DNA of 64,000 nt from Odiellus spinosus. Its lineage: Eukaryota; Arthropoda; Arachnida; Opiliones; Phalangiidae. The stretch is from NCBI GenBank assembly GCA_963920705.1, contig OY987230.1:16393320-16457319 (forward strand), written 5' to 3'. Both the position numbers and the translations under genes were made by a program. Under the pieces are notes generated by a model. It had not been told where the DNA came from. It made no database searches and saw nothing but the letters and a program-made list of their open reading frames with translations. The first letter of the stretch is position 1. Every line of letters starts with the position of its first letter. Shown here in pieces: positions 45,641 to 57,298 of the stretch.

Positions 45641-46134
45641 AATATTTTAGCTACTTTCCTAATTTATTTTTTATAGAGATTGTTTAATATTTGACTTCAT
45701 CTCTACGCTGAGTTTATGAAGGTTTGGAATGACGTCAGTTCCTCGCGATATAAAATATGGATAAACCCAAATATAATACCTAATAATATGACAACAAAAG
45801 GATTTAATCCAAGAAGACGAGTAACAAAATAAATCTCGAGGGAAATCATGTCAGTCTCCCTTTAATCTAAAGATTCCTCTCGAGAAAGGCTCGAAAATAG
45901 AGAGTGACAAAAAAGTATAGAAAAAGACTTGTGCAAAAAATAGTTTGCCCTTTGAAGGTAAAGGATCAAAGCAATTTCGAAAGAGAGCGTCATATACTTT
46001 CATTTTTTGTGACGTATATGCGTATAGACAGAACCCGAGATGGTAGTGTGCAGTAAGACTAAAAATCAGTCACAGATTTCAGTTTACAAAATTATAAAAA
46101 TTCAATCGATCACCCTTTTAACTTTAAAGAGAAA
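45641..46134. other. Spacer, no gene seen
   Basis: No open frame of useful length and no recognised repeat. Confidence 0.4.
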
Positions 46135-46342
46135 AGCTACGATCACACTAGCATTTGTTAATCGATTTGACACGGTAAAATCAAACCGATATTCAAATCG
46201 CCATGCAGGAATCGTTTTAAGCGTCATGTGTTCACGCATTATCTTTATAAATCGATTTATTGTAGCTTCAACTATCGGTTGTTGAAACCGGTTCCCGAAG
46301 CGGTTTCAAGAAATCTAATCAAATCGATTCAAGAAAGACGGG
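46135..46342 (-). mobile_element. MITE-like element, family E, copy 3 (inverted, truncated)
   Basis: Reads AGCTACGATCACACTAGC then ATTTGTTAATCGATTTGACA in reverse orientation to the other copies. It ends after TCAAGAAAGACGGG, so the opposite terminus is missing. The 81-codon frame at 46,040-46,285 overlaps it and is rejected. Confidence 0.75.
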
Positions 46343-47776
46343 ATTTTTATATGTTTTTTAACATATATTAAACTTAAATAATAATTTTAAAACTTAGTCG
46401 GACAGTAGGCTTAACAAGGATCCACGTGGAAAGTTTAAAACGTCGCCAACCACCAAAATTGCTAATATTTTAAAAGGAGGGTGATGAGGAAACCCAAGTG
46501 ATTTTATACTGATTCTGTTTCCAACAAATATGACATGTTTGAGTAGTAAAACATTCAAGAAAATTCTCTAAATAGTACAAAAAAATCGGAAACCATCTGA
46601 TTTTAGGGTTCAATTAAAAGAACTTCCGACGATTCAAAAGACGCACCACCAATGACTTTATAAAATCCCGCGGCACACCGCACACACTCTTTGAATCGAT
46701 CTAAATCTCTTTCTTGATCATTTTTAGGCGCGCAATCGTGCGTACAACAGCGCGAGTCGCGGATATTTTATGAAGCCAAAGGTGTGGAGTCTTTTGATTA
46801 GTCGGAGGTTCTCCTTTTAATTGAAAGCCAAAAGCAGAATTTTTTTCGATTCAGAGACATTTCAGAAATGTTTCAATACGCGAACAAATAAGAATCGATA
46901 AGAAACACTTCATTTTCTTCTTCGCCCTCTCTTTAAATTCGCCTTCTTTCCTTGCTTAGCAGACTACGTTGGCCATAACAAATTGTAGAGTTCCTAGAGC
47001 AGATAGGGCCTTGAAGCTTAATTTGAAAGGTATTTCTGACGGGAATAAAGCGTGCTCTTCTCACGTAATTTGGTTAGCGAACGCTAAGTCGGATTGTTAC
47101 ACAATATAAATTAAAATATCATAGAAGATGAAAGTATATTTTAGGAAAGTGTTAGTTTCATCGCGTAAAAAATCTATAAAGCCTTCTTTGTTAAAACGCG
47201 GAGGTAAAGGGGAACCTAGAATTGTTCGTGCTGAAATCTCAGGATGTTTATAAAGATAGGATGGAGGAGAAAATTACTTTACACATCCTGAAAAAAAGGG
47301 AGAGAGAAATTACAATTGGAATGAGACAGGATTCTTGCTAGCGGGGAACGTACAACGAAAAAGGAAATGAGATTTAAGAACGCGTACAGCAATATATGAA
47401 AGACGCGTGCATTGCGATGCTTTAGTGTAATCGCGCGAAGGGACTCGAGGGAGCGTTATCTAATTTTATCGCGTAACATCGCGGTGCCATAAAAGGTTTG
47501 CGTTGAAGTTTTACAACTATATTTACGTATCACCTATGACAGCTTGTTTACGCTAATGAAACTTTGATTCAAAAGAAAACCTTAAATATTAATGTCTAAA
47601 ACTTACTCCAAGAAATTGTTTAGAAGCTTTAATACTATACCGTAAACTAAAACAAACATAAAATATCCCAAGAGAGGAGGGTGAAATTTCAATCAACTTT
47701 TGAATCCATGGAGATTTTAATCGAAAGCCGTATACAGGTTGATTAAAAAACTTTGGAAGTTCGTTACTAATTACTT
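46343..47776. other. Spacer with CpG-rich patches
   Basis: GTCGGACAGTAGGCTTAACA near 46,399 recalls family A. Around 46,645-46,765 lie a CCAAT core, TATAAAATCCCGCGGC and CAGCGCGAGTCGCGG. A second patch at 47,380-47,490 holds GAACGCGTACAGC, AATCGCGCGAAGGG and ATCGCGTAACATCGCGG. These might be regulatory, but no gene is attached. Confidence 0.3.
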
Positions 47777-48318
47777 TTAAAGGGAGAATGAAACTTAATA
47801 ACAAGTGTTTGTTTATCGATTCTTATCGTTTAAATGGGCCTAATCCACCAGTAAAAAAATAAATTAAAACTAATCTTAGCCTAGAAATAAATTTAAAACA
47901 TACCCGGAAAATAGTCTTAGCTGAATTCATGAAGATCGTGAATATCTTCGCACTGATGAGTCAGCGACTAATCGAATATTATTGGAAGTCTCATGGATAG
48001 AGATCGGGGTTTAGACAAAATAATCCACAACTATCAGTTAATCATAAAAAAATAATCGGAAAATTATTCGCGATTACATTGGATTTATCATAGGCTTTCC
48101 TCGAAAATTTATGAATAAAGATAAAATAATCAGTAATTTCTTGTCCAAACCTCGATCTCTACTCATGGAGATCTTGCCTTTGCTCATTGCTAAGCCTATT
48201 TTCCGGGTAAGTTTTAAATTAATTTCTAGTTTAATATTTGGTTGTAAAAGAAATTTTCTGGTAAACGATAAGGAATCGATAGAAAATCACTTGTTGTTAG
48301 GTTACATTTTCCCTTTAA
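47777..48318. mobile_element. MITE-like element, family A (542 bp, both ends, expanded)
   Basis: It starts TTAAAGGGAGAATGAAACTT and ends TTACATTTTCCCTTTAA. It is about 110 bp longer than the 62.5-kb copy because of extra sequence at about 47,998-48,168 that is itself an inverted repeat (AGAGATCGGGGTTTAGACAA facing TTGTCCAAACCTCGATCTCT). Confidence 0.75.
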
Positions 48319-48841
48319 AACAAAGTGAATGAAAATAGTCTCTTTTGTCTCATTCATTATTACCGGCGATTTTCCCTATATTTGGAGTGTAGTGAAATAG
48401 AGCTGAGGGCCCACAAAAATGACATATTATTCCCCTAAGCCACTTTAACGAGGGAGTGACCCACTAAAACAAAGACATTTCAGAGAGTGAGAGCTGGAAA
48501 CAAAGCGCTCCAAAAGACATAGAAATAGGAAAGAGATAGGAAGAGAAATCTCTTCTCTCACGCCTTCAAACAAAAGGTATAACAATTTAGCCTCTTCTTA
48601 TTAAAGTGGGAATGTCACTGATATGTTATAAAACCCTACTAATGGAATTTTTCGGAAAAAAATGTTAAAACACGATTCACAGGGTTTGTAAACAAGATTT
48701 CGAAAATTTTAATTAATTCATATTATTTTTTCGAGGTTTTCCAGACTACTTTTGATAAATACACCTTCGTATTGTAAGAAATAATCGGTATATTTGAAAC
48801 TTTGGGATTATCTAAGACTATTAATCATGGGCACCTTGATT
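48319..48841. other. Spacer, no gene seen
   Basis: No supported open frame, RNA gene or repeat was recognised here. Confidence 0.4.
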
Positions 48842-49014
48842 ATAGATGAATATGAATAACAAAATCTGGCCTTATAAGCGTCCTCTAACGGCAAACAGAG
48901 GCAAAAGTGTTGATAAAACTGCTTTATTATTTACTTCTTTTAACACTTTTTAGCCGTTAGAGGACGCTTTTGAACATTAGATTTCGTTATTCATCTTTAT
49001 CTATTAATATAGGT
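48842..49014. mobile_element. Fold-back element I
   Basis: ATAGATGAATATGAATAAC, TTATAAGCGTCCTCTAACGG and AAAAGTGTT on the left are mirrored by AACACTTTTTAGCCGTTAG, AGGACGCTTTTGAACATTAG and GTTATTCATCTTTATCTAT on the right. The arms of about 70 bp enclose a loop of roughly 30 bp. Confidence 0.75.
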
Positions 49015-49206
49015 GACTATTGTTAAGAGTAAAGGGTTACTTTCGCGTGGTCTCTTTCGTGAAAGTATTTAATACAAAATGTTCATACTTTTAATTTTAC
49101 ACATCGTTAATCTAGTGGAAAAAGATAAGTTCTAAAATATTTAATTTTTAGTAGTAGTATGAAAAAACCTAAAAATATATAATAGAAATTCAAGAAAGAA
49201 AAATAA

Positions 49207-49284
49207 AGTGGCAGCATCACTTTAATTCAAGAACTACTTTTGTTTCCTATAAGGTTTAACATTGTGTATTAATTCGTCTCGGCT
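49207..49284. mobile_element. Very short family B-like element
   Basis: AGTGGCAGCATCACTTTAAT on the left and AAGGTTTAACATTGTGTATT followed by AATTCGTCTCGGC on the right are imperfect inverses matching family B ends. Only about 78 bp separate the outer limits, so most of the body is deleted. Confidence 0.5.
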
Positions 49285-50714
49285 TTTAGCTACTTTGCAA
49301 GTTTTTCATGAACATAAGGGGGCCAATGACGAGCAATGAAAGTCCAAAAATAAGGGACAACCATTCTTATAAAAATAACGTGGATCCCCTCAAGGCTTTG
49401 GCGTCAAATCCCATAAATGTGGAAGCCCAAAAATAGACTAACCTGAGGAAAAGGGAAAGAGGAACTATCTAAACAACAATAAATCCAGTAACGATATAAA
49501 CCTTTTTCAATCCGCCATTTTTTCCGTCTATAGTAGATGCCATCATGGACAACCGTAGCGAGAAATAAAAATAACAACAAACTGAAAAAATTTAGGGATT
49601 GTAACGTAAATTTACGAATTAAATCTATTTTTAAAACCGATTTTAGCTAAAAAATAAAATTAAATTGTTAAAAGTTTTTTTTCTTGGAAAATTCAGGTAT
49701 TTCTTAAATAAGATTACTAATTTAATCTTAAAGAATATTTTTGTTTGTTTCCTAATTAAACTTAATTAGCATGATCAATTTAATTTAAATCAGTATTTCT
49801 ACATTATTATAATTTCATTATACAAAAAAAATGAAATACTATTTTAGGGATTGGAGCCCACCTCTGTAAGTGGACCTAGCTAGAGGCTAGACCTAAACAA
49901 CGGTGCGCTGTAAGTGAAGCACTTCTACAGGGGTTGGATAGCAAATACATTAAATCTTAGTGCGATGGACACGGAAATAATATTTTTATTTACTTGTACA
50001 TATTTATATTTTGTTAGTTTAATAAATAATTTGTGAGCCTCTTTGTAAGCTTACCCTTCCTCTAAAAAGACTCTGTGTAAGAGGAGAAAATAAATATTCG
50101 TTTATTCAGCATTATTTTCGCCATGCTTGTGGTTTAAACGAAGTATAGTAAACCTTTCCCTGAATTTTCCCTAACCAAATCGCATAATTCACAAATTTCC
50201 ACGACTCGTATACCAGCCCTGATACTATTTCTTTCATTTCAAACATTACGGTTCAACATCTCTTTGAATAAAAAAAAAAAAAAATCCAATAACATAGGGA
50301 CAATAGGCTTAGCAATCGTGGCTACGTAAAACCCTAAAACACCTGGGTAACTTCGACAAAATCGTGCCTGGCCATTTCAAAAGAAAGAAAAAATAGAAAT
50401 TGCTAGCTCTATCCACCCTTCTATCCTTAAACCGAAATAAAAAAGAGGCCCAAAAATAATAATAAGAACCACAGACTATATACACCGAGGCCCAAAGGGG
50501 GAAAATAGTAATCACATCTGATCCTCAGTACACCGTACTCCACCAAAAAAAACTAAAAAAAAAAAACTAAAAGAAAGTGGTAAGAAAAACACCAACCATA
50601 GATATAGAGGCGAACTAAATATACAGATAGAAAATAGTGGAAATAGAGGGTTAGGATATCCAAACAAGTACTGATGGACCATTCTCTGCGAAAAACGCGA
50701 GCTTAACTGGCTTT
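49285..50714. other. Spacer, no gene seen
   Basis: A GC-richer stretch at 49,850-49,945 (GGAGCCCACCTCTGTAAG, GGACCTAGCTAGAGGCTAG) looks like part of an unknown repeat. The minus frames at 50,309-50,515 and 50,512-50,742 are phenylalanine- and leucine-rich and unsupported. Confidence 0.4.
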
Positions 50715-50942
50715 TTAAAGGAAAAATGAAATCTAACAACAAGTGATTTCTTTATCCATTCATTATCGCTTAATTATTACTACTCCAACAGTAAAAAAAT
50801 TTAAAAACCAATATTAAACTAGACTTAAATCTTATCCGGTAAATAGGCTTAGCTTTATTCGTGGAAATCTGTACTTCAATATGGCATTGATCGATGGCTC
50901 TTATTATGGGGAATCCATGAATCCAGCTAAGCCTATTTCCAA
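50715..50942. mobile_element. Family A element, right half deleted
   Basis: It starts TTAAAGGAAAAATGAAATCT and passes through AATAGGCTTAGCTTTATTCG to the inverted inner arm CATGAATCCAGCTAAGCC. The outer right arm is missing. Confidence 0.7.
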
Positions 50943-51716
50943 CACCAATTTGTGTTAAGCCTCGTTTACAATCAACCTTTTTCAAGATTTGCTTTTAGAT
51001 TTCAACTTCTAGAAAAATTAAAGCCGTTAAATTCGTGTTAGAGAAAAGCTTGATTTTTGGTCAAAATGAAATCTTGATTGAAAACGCGACTTTGGGCTTA
51101 ACGACGTTTTCAATTAAAGTGAGGCTGTCAAGTTGTCAGAAAGATATTTAAAAACGATTCAAATTATATCTTCATTCGCTTGTTTTCACTGTTCCTTGAA
51201 GAAGAAAATAACAAGCCTGGTCAAGGGCAGCTAAGAAAAAGCTATAGCACCTTGAATCAAATGGGTCCATATAGAAGTTATAGTTTATACGGAGAAAACG
51301 TTTTCTAGGATAGGGGAGGGTTCGATATAAGAGAAAGAGAGCCGTAACCATGGTTACGTTTGAGATCCTTTCTGGCAGCCCAGTCTTGGCCAAAGGCGTT
51401 AAAGCTAACCATATAGCACCCTAGCAGCACTCTTACACCCTTAGAACTAGAAGCCTCTTCTTTATTTTCATCTCTTATAGGTCGTCATGGTGACGCGGCT
51501 GACTGACTGAGAGGGAGAGAGGCAGATCAGTCCGGCTTATAGAAACTGAGGAGACTACCGGAAGAAGCCTCACCATAGTACAATAATATCGTAAGTGACG
51601 GTGTTTAATATGACAAATGTTTTGATTCAATGGCCTAAAACATATATAGATTGAAAAGATTCTAAAATAGTTATACAATTTTTGGGAGGAGTCGGACACT
51701 TGTCAAAATCCCTCCG
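50943..51716. other. Spacer with a 16-bp perfect palindrome
   Basis: CGTAACCATGGTTACG at 51,343-51,358 is a perfect palindrome close to the X-box shape (one mismatch per half-site). The minus frame at 51,172-51,393 across it shows no recognised motif. Confidence 0.4.
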
Positions 51717-51988
51717 GCTGTAATTCATTCTAGGCCTTGGAATTGATTTAAACCATTTCAAAACGTTTCGTGTAAACGGGAAACCGTCTTTTCTCGAATC
51801 GTTTTGATTCGATTTCTGTAAACTGCTTCGGGAACCAGTTTCATACCGATTCGGTTTCAACAACCGATAGATGAAGCTACAATAAATCGATTTATAAAGA
51901 TAATGCGTGAACACGTGACGCTGGCGATTTGCATATCGGTTTAATTTTATCGTTTCAAATCGGTTAAGAAATGAGTGTGACCGTAGCT
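51717..51988 (+). mobile_element. MITE-like element, family E, copy 4
   Basis: GCTGTAATTCATTCTAGGCC through GAGTGTGACCGTAGCT, matching 45,345-45,640 with two internal deletions (near GTTTCGTGTAAACGGG and near GACGCTGGCGATTTG). Confidence 0.75.
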
Positions 51989-53278
51989 TAACGGAAATTA
52001 AAACTGAAATCCCAAAGCTCTATCAAAAATAGCTTTAAAATATCAAAATCTATCGAAAATCCCGCGCATAAAAACGGCAACCTTTAATTTTTCATTCTCC
52101 GATATCTTTTGTCCAATTTTCGAACTCCATGACCTTTACTGGTAATATTTAGATCCATACAAACAATGAATACACGCATTACAAATTAAAACAAAGCCCT
52201 TAATGGATTTTCCAACTTTTTTGTCATAAAATTGATTTACGTCATTTTTGCACTATTTACGACTGGGATAAGATTGGGGGGTGAATTTTCGGTCAAAGGT
52301 GGGTTAGTGGGATGTCGGGGGTGCCGTGAGCAAAATCATAATAGTGAAGGGTGTAGTAGAAAGAGGATAGCTGCATGGTGTGTTGTTAACAATAGCGGAA
52401 AATCCGATCGGACAGCGCGGTGGTTGAACTTTTTTAGGCTTTCTTTTCATCTTACTCCAGAAATACGCGAGATATTAGTTAATAGAGTGGGAGGTTTGAA
52501 GGGGTTATTATCTACAGTTCCCATCAACCTTCCTTCATTCCAGTTTTCCTAACATATATTCATTAATTTTGTTAACGCGAATACAGAATCTGTTCGCGTG
52601 CATTTCATTAATACTAAGGGATTGTTATCTAATTATCCCTGCACTTCAAATCATTCGTAAGATTCAATTTACCATTCCCGAACACTTAATCGATACAGGA
52701 AAAGCTTTATCTCTTTCCTTTCAGTAATCAGTATACTTAGTAATTCATACGCTTCTTAACACCCATTTCCGAAGACTCTTTGCATAAGCTGTTCGCTCTC
52801 AATCTACGAATAAAGAGAAAGGTTCAAAAGGGATCGTTATCTAATATATCTATACAAATTGTTTCTCTTTCCACAGTTCCGCATTATTAACACGGTTACC
52901 TCTAACATTAAAAAGTTTTCCCGCCAAATTGATGAATATAGAGAAGGTAATCTATAAACCCTGCCTATACTCTTAATACTCCACAGTATTAAAAGGGTCA
53001 AGGCGAATACAATCTATTGAGTCTGGATAGTTTCCCAATGCTCAATTACCTGGATACTGGTGAAGAAATAAGGTTAGTACCACGTGATTTATCTTTTCAT
53101 TACGATTCGCTGAGTTATATACTCCCATTTATTTTTCTGGGGAATTTTCTAAGAAAAATATTTTTCTTACATATCGGTTATGGCTTGCCGAGTCTTCGAA
53201 TAGAATTGGGCTTAACATTTGGTTCTGGTTTTGCGTATAAAAAAGAGTATAATATTTTTTAGGAAAGTTTAATTTCAA
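51989..53278. other. Spacer; 106-codon frame not called
   Basis: The plus frame at 52,232-52,552 (106 codons) is among the longest outside repeats. It includes several C and G residues (GCRGCREQNHNSEGCSR), has no motif I recognise, and has no flanking coding sequence. The 81-codon frame at 53,017-53,262 is likewise unsupported. Confidence 0.35.
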
Positions 53279-53404
53279 TTAAAGGGATGATGAAACAACG
53301 CTAGACTAAAACATGTTAAATTTTAAGATTTAATAATATAGATAAGAATTAACTTAATTTAATAAAAAAAAATCACATGTTGTTAGGTTGCATTCTCCCT
53401 TTAA
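53279..53404. mobile_element. Family A, short internally deleted copy (126 bp)
   Basis: TTAAAGGGATGATGAAACAA on the left and TGTTGTTAGGTTGCATTC followed by TCCCTTTAA on the right. Nearly all of the central palindrome is lost, leaving mainly termini. Confidence 0.7.
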
Positions 53405-54830
53405 TTAATTAGAAAATATTAAAGGTTAAATAGTTTTGTGAAGTTCTTACGAATGCGAACTAGCCAGCTTATATTTTATAAAGGACACTAAAACTAAGTG
53501 AAACTTATAAAATATATAAAAACTCTTCAGTTGATTGATAGAGAAAAATCGTCACCCATTTTAAATTATATTACAGCGTCTTATTGGTAACTATAGCAAC
53601 CGCGACATACAAGGGGAATCTTTTTTATTTTATTTTAAACTTTAGGATATCCTGTAAGACTAGTTTGACTTCTATAATGACAGACTAGACAGATAATGTA
53701 GGAGGGAACCTCAATACTTTGAATCACTTTGAAATTACATCTCTAAACCAATCTTAATATAATCTCCTAGTTACTTATATTTGATAAACAAAATCATTGA
53801 AATATAAGGAGCCTAGGCTTCGTGCACTGTTGAAAACTCCAACTGATTCTAATTCTTCTATTTTATAGTCCGTTTACAATTTTAGAGGCAATGAAAGGAA
53901 GGTATGGTTTGTCCCTAAAGATGAAGACCTAGATCCTTACCCCGTTATCTCTTTCATCCTGCCTCTGGCTTTATCGTTTCTAAGTTATAGCGGATGGACT
54001 ACAGAATTATGAATACGGAAGTTCCCTGTCAAGAACGAGCTGAGCCGTTTTATTAAACATATAAGCCTAAAAATCATGGCCGGCTGAATAATCAACAATG
54101 AAAAGAGTTGGAAGAAGGCTTCAAACGAGAAAGGAAACTTTATAGGAAAGACGTTGAAAACTAAGAGTGGCTTAAACCGTCAAAAAACTGACACTAGGGC
54201 AAAAGGGGGGAACCGAGTGCTGCCAAGTTTTCGAGATAGAAACAGGGCCTACTCTTTTAAGAAAGTGTAATAAAGTAAACACATTTAAAGATATTGCGTT
54301 TCTGTACTTTAAAAAAAAAAATGGTGGCAAGAATTTTAAGTTTTCAAGCCGGTTAAGATCACAGTGTTCATATAATATTTAGAAAACCAAATTCCACGTT
54401 TTTTACTGTGAATTTTCCCTGATATTTTTAAATGTAAGCTAATTGAGGTTGTACCTTTACTTCATATCATTTGAAGCTCATGTACAATTAAGTACTTATG
54501 TCCCATAATTTGATTTATGCTAAATTTTATAGTTTCCTTGATATATCCAAGTTTTTTGGTGAAGTGTTTAGCATCAGATTTTAAGGTTTACATGAGCCCT
54601 GACATTAGCAGCTAGTGTTCAAAGCAAGAGATCCCCAGTTAAAAGTCCAAGGAAAAAGGTCAGTGATGGCCATTTCAGATTAAGGGACTTTTTTTTTCAA
54701 ATCATCTAAGATTCTGATTACTTTTTTTACGGTTTTGGTATTTTTCATGACTTAATATCGATAAAACATTCTGAGTATATTATCATTACTAATTTAAGGT
54801 ATAATTAAATTACTTTCTAGTAAAAGAGGC
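53405..54830. other. Spacer, no gene seen
   Basis: TGGTAACTATAGCAACCGCG near 53,587 is another near X-box. GTGAATTTTCCCTGATATTT near 54,409 belongs to the CCCTGA-rich repeat family seen at 55-57 kb. No coding evidence. Confidence 0.4.
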
Positions 54831-55011
54831 TTAAAGCTAGGACTATAAATACCTCAACGGAGCCGCCCTACATTTAAACCACGTGTCATTGACGTCACCC
54901 TGACGACGAGTTTGACGTCAAACTCGTCGTAAGAGTAGTTTACATTTACTTACCCCCAAGGAGGTGTGACGTCAATGACACTGTTTTTTATGTAGGAGGA
55001 ATCCACTTTAA
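54831..55011. mobile_element. MITE-like element, family C, copy 2 (181 bp)
   Basis: It begins TTAAAGCTAG and ends CCACTTTAA; the termini are more diverged than in the 11.65-kb copy. The interior is conserved and carries a perfect 28-bp palindrome at 54,903-54,930 centred on TGACGTCA. It is flanked by GTGTCATTGACGTCACC and GGTGTGACGTCAATGACAC, which are inverses of each other, giving three TGACGTCA-like cores in one element. Confidence 0.75.
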
Positions 55012-56714
55012 GTAATTCAACTAGTTTCTAGAGCATTGACAACAGAATATAGTCTGAAATGTTTAACATTTTCTTTTCACGCTAACCAGACGAAGCTTCT
55101 TAAATATTTCGTTCTCAGCGGTAACCGATAAACGTTAAAGCGTAAAAAGAGAAGTAACAGGCATATAGAACAGCGTGGACTTAAGTTATCGGCAACTTTA
55201 CACTCATTCCCATGCAGTTTGAAATTTTATTTACGAGGTGGGCCCCGTTCTTTAAGCGTTCCGTCGGGAACAGACTCTCTTCTACGAAAAAGTATCGAAT
55301 TTTCCTTATTCTAACTCTTTTTAGGTCACTTTCTCGAAAGTAGGACGAATTGGCCAATACAATTCGCTTCTTCTCGTGTAGTTGTATTTTAGAACTTATT
55401 TAAAGGGAACCTCAAAATAAACTAAAGGTCATTAGGGCATTCCTTGAAAGTGTTAAACGTAGCATTTTAAAACCGGTTTTCCTACGTTAATTTAGATCCC
55501 TTCCAAAAGGGTAAATATATATAAGAATCCCGTAAGATTTCGCCATTTTGAATAAATTTACTAATAATTTTCTAATACATTATTAGGAGGAGTAAATGTC
55601 TGAAATATACATTTATACCAAGGTTCATATATCATTTGTAAACCACCAATTTCCCTGATTTTCCCAGGATTTTACTAGTGAATTTTCCCAAGTATTAAAA
55701 CTAGTACTCTTCCATAAATTTCCCTGAAAAGTTCCAAATATTTAAGAGTTTCCCTTTTTTGACAAAATTCAAACTCTCTAATATTTGCAGGTATTCCAGG
55801 TTGGTATGAACCCTACAAGAACAAATCTATGAAATCCGAGATCGTCCAAATTCCATGAAAAACGAAATCGATATACGACGAAATCGTCGAAAACGAAGAG
55901 TTTTTTAAATATTTTAGTAAGTTTAGTGAAACAAAACACTCTAATGAAATGGAATTTATAGAAAGAGGCGATAAACTTTATCCGAAAAGGGAGGTGTTTG
56001 TAAGAAATACGGTAGATGAAGCCCAATTATATTTGCCTACGTTCTCGGATTTCATAAATTGTTTCGTGGTATAACTTACATACTAGGCTTGGCCATCTTG
56101 AATAAATTTTTCTCATCTCCCATTTCCTTTCTATCTATTTTTGGAAAAAGTTTTTTGGGAGAGAAAAATTTCGGGGATATATAAAATCCAAATACGCTTT
56201 TCTAAAAGTCAATATCGGACTTTCGCCTGTCATAAACTACAGCTAAAGGGCTTTTTTCTCCACCGCATTAAACGTGATATTTCACGCGTAAAAAAAAGCA
56301 TAAAACAAACATTAAAAACATAAGGCCAAGATATTGAGTAAACAAAGAGGCAACAATATCCATAGGCGCAGTTCGAAAGATAAAAGTTCCTAAAATAGAC
56401 AATATCCTATAAATATTTAAATATATTTTACGAACCTGTTCGTAAAAGTACAATAAAGTTGGCCAACTAATTATTAATATTTTGTTCTTAATAAGTAATT
56501 AAATTTATAAAAGAAAGTCATTACGATTTCTATTTAGTTTCTTATGTAAATAAACTTTTAACAACGTGAACAATTCGAACAAAGTTTCTTTGCTAAAAAT
56601 TTAAACAAATTTTAAATTATTAAAAGCAACTTTCTTATTTACCCAACAATGTCAATAATTTAGAGTTAAATCAACTAATTTCCAAAATTATATTTTTGTG
56701 GCCACATCAAAAGT
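55012..56714. other. Spacer with dispersed CCCTGA phrases
   Basis: At 55,655-55,820 phrases such as TTTCCCTGATTTTCCCAGG and GGTATTCCAGGTTGGTATGA suggest a decayed copy of the repeat that gave rise to the minisatellite downstream. The open frames (55,778-56,026 minus; 56,141-56,323 plus; 56,268-56,453 minus) are unsupported. Confidence 0.4.
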
Positions 56715-56970
56715 TTTTCAGGTTCAAATTCCCTGACTTTTCCAGGTTTTTCCCTGACCTTTTCCAGGTTTTTTCCCTGACCTTTTCCAGGTTTTTTCCC
56801 TGACCTTTTCCAGGTTTTTTCCCTGACCTTTTCCAGGTTTTTTCCCTGACCTTTTCCAGGTTTTTTCCTGACCTTTTCCAGGTTTTTTCCCTGACCTTTT
56901 CCAGGTTTTTTCCCTGACCTTTTCCAGGTTTTTTCCCTGACCTTTTCCAATAATTTTCCCTGACCGTTTC
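56715..56970. repeat. ~23-bp CCCTGACC minisatellite, about 10 units
   Basis: The core CCCTGACCTTTTCCAGG plus a T tract repeats with a 22- or 23-bp spacing. Minus-strand open frames rich in EKVREKTWKRSGKKPGKGQ arise from this unit and are not called. The flanks carry the same words at lower density, so the array probably expanded inside an interspersed element. Confidence 0.9.
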
Positions 56971-57109
56971 AGCTAATACTACCCAATTTTTAAACCTTTC
57001 ATTTTTATATAATTGCGTTCGCCAAACTTTTTACACCCATATCTTTGTTCTAATCTATACAATTGACACGGTCAGCTTCAAATCTTTTCTGCAGATAATG
57101 ATTTAATTT

Positions 57110-57298
57110 CCTGGCTTCTTGAAAGATCTATAAATTCCCTGACTTTTTAAAATATCTAAAAATCCCCTGACTTTTTGGTTAATTTTCAAATTCCCTGACT
57201 TTTCTGACTTTTTAAAATATCTAAAAATTCCCTGACTTTTTGGTTAATTTTCAACTTCCCTGACTATTCCCTGTTTTCCTTAACCTGTGGCAACCCTG
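57110..57298. repeat. CCCTGACTTTTT-rich repeat tail ending GTGGCAACCCTG
   Basis: AAATATCTAAAAATYCCCTGA and GACTTTTTGGTTAATTTTCA each occur twice, in tandem. The stretch ends TAACCTGTGGCAACCCTG, reminiscent of the AGTGGTCACCCTG terminus of family D. This is probably the 3' end of a CAGGGT-type inverted-terminus element whose other end was not found. Confidence 0.55.

Noticed and set aside
47940-47975. Hammerhead ribozyme core (CTGATGAGTC)
   Set aside because: CTGATGAG is present, but the matching GAAAC core and flanking stems are not. The words are explained by the family A element centre.
52232-52552. 106-codon open frame with several C residues
   Set aside because: No recognisable domain, no neighbouring exons, and its length is within what 64 kb of random sequence can give.
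56675-56950. Basic repeat protein (EKVREKTWKRSGKKPGKGQ) on the minus strand
   Set aside because: It is a direct reading of the 23-bp CCCTGACC minisatellite and stops where the array stops; no coding context.
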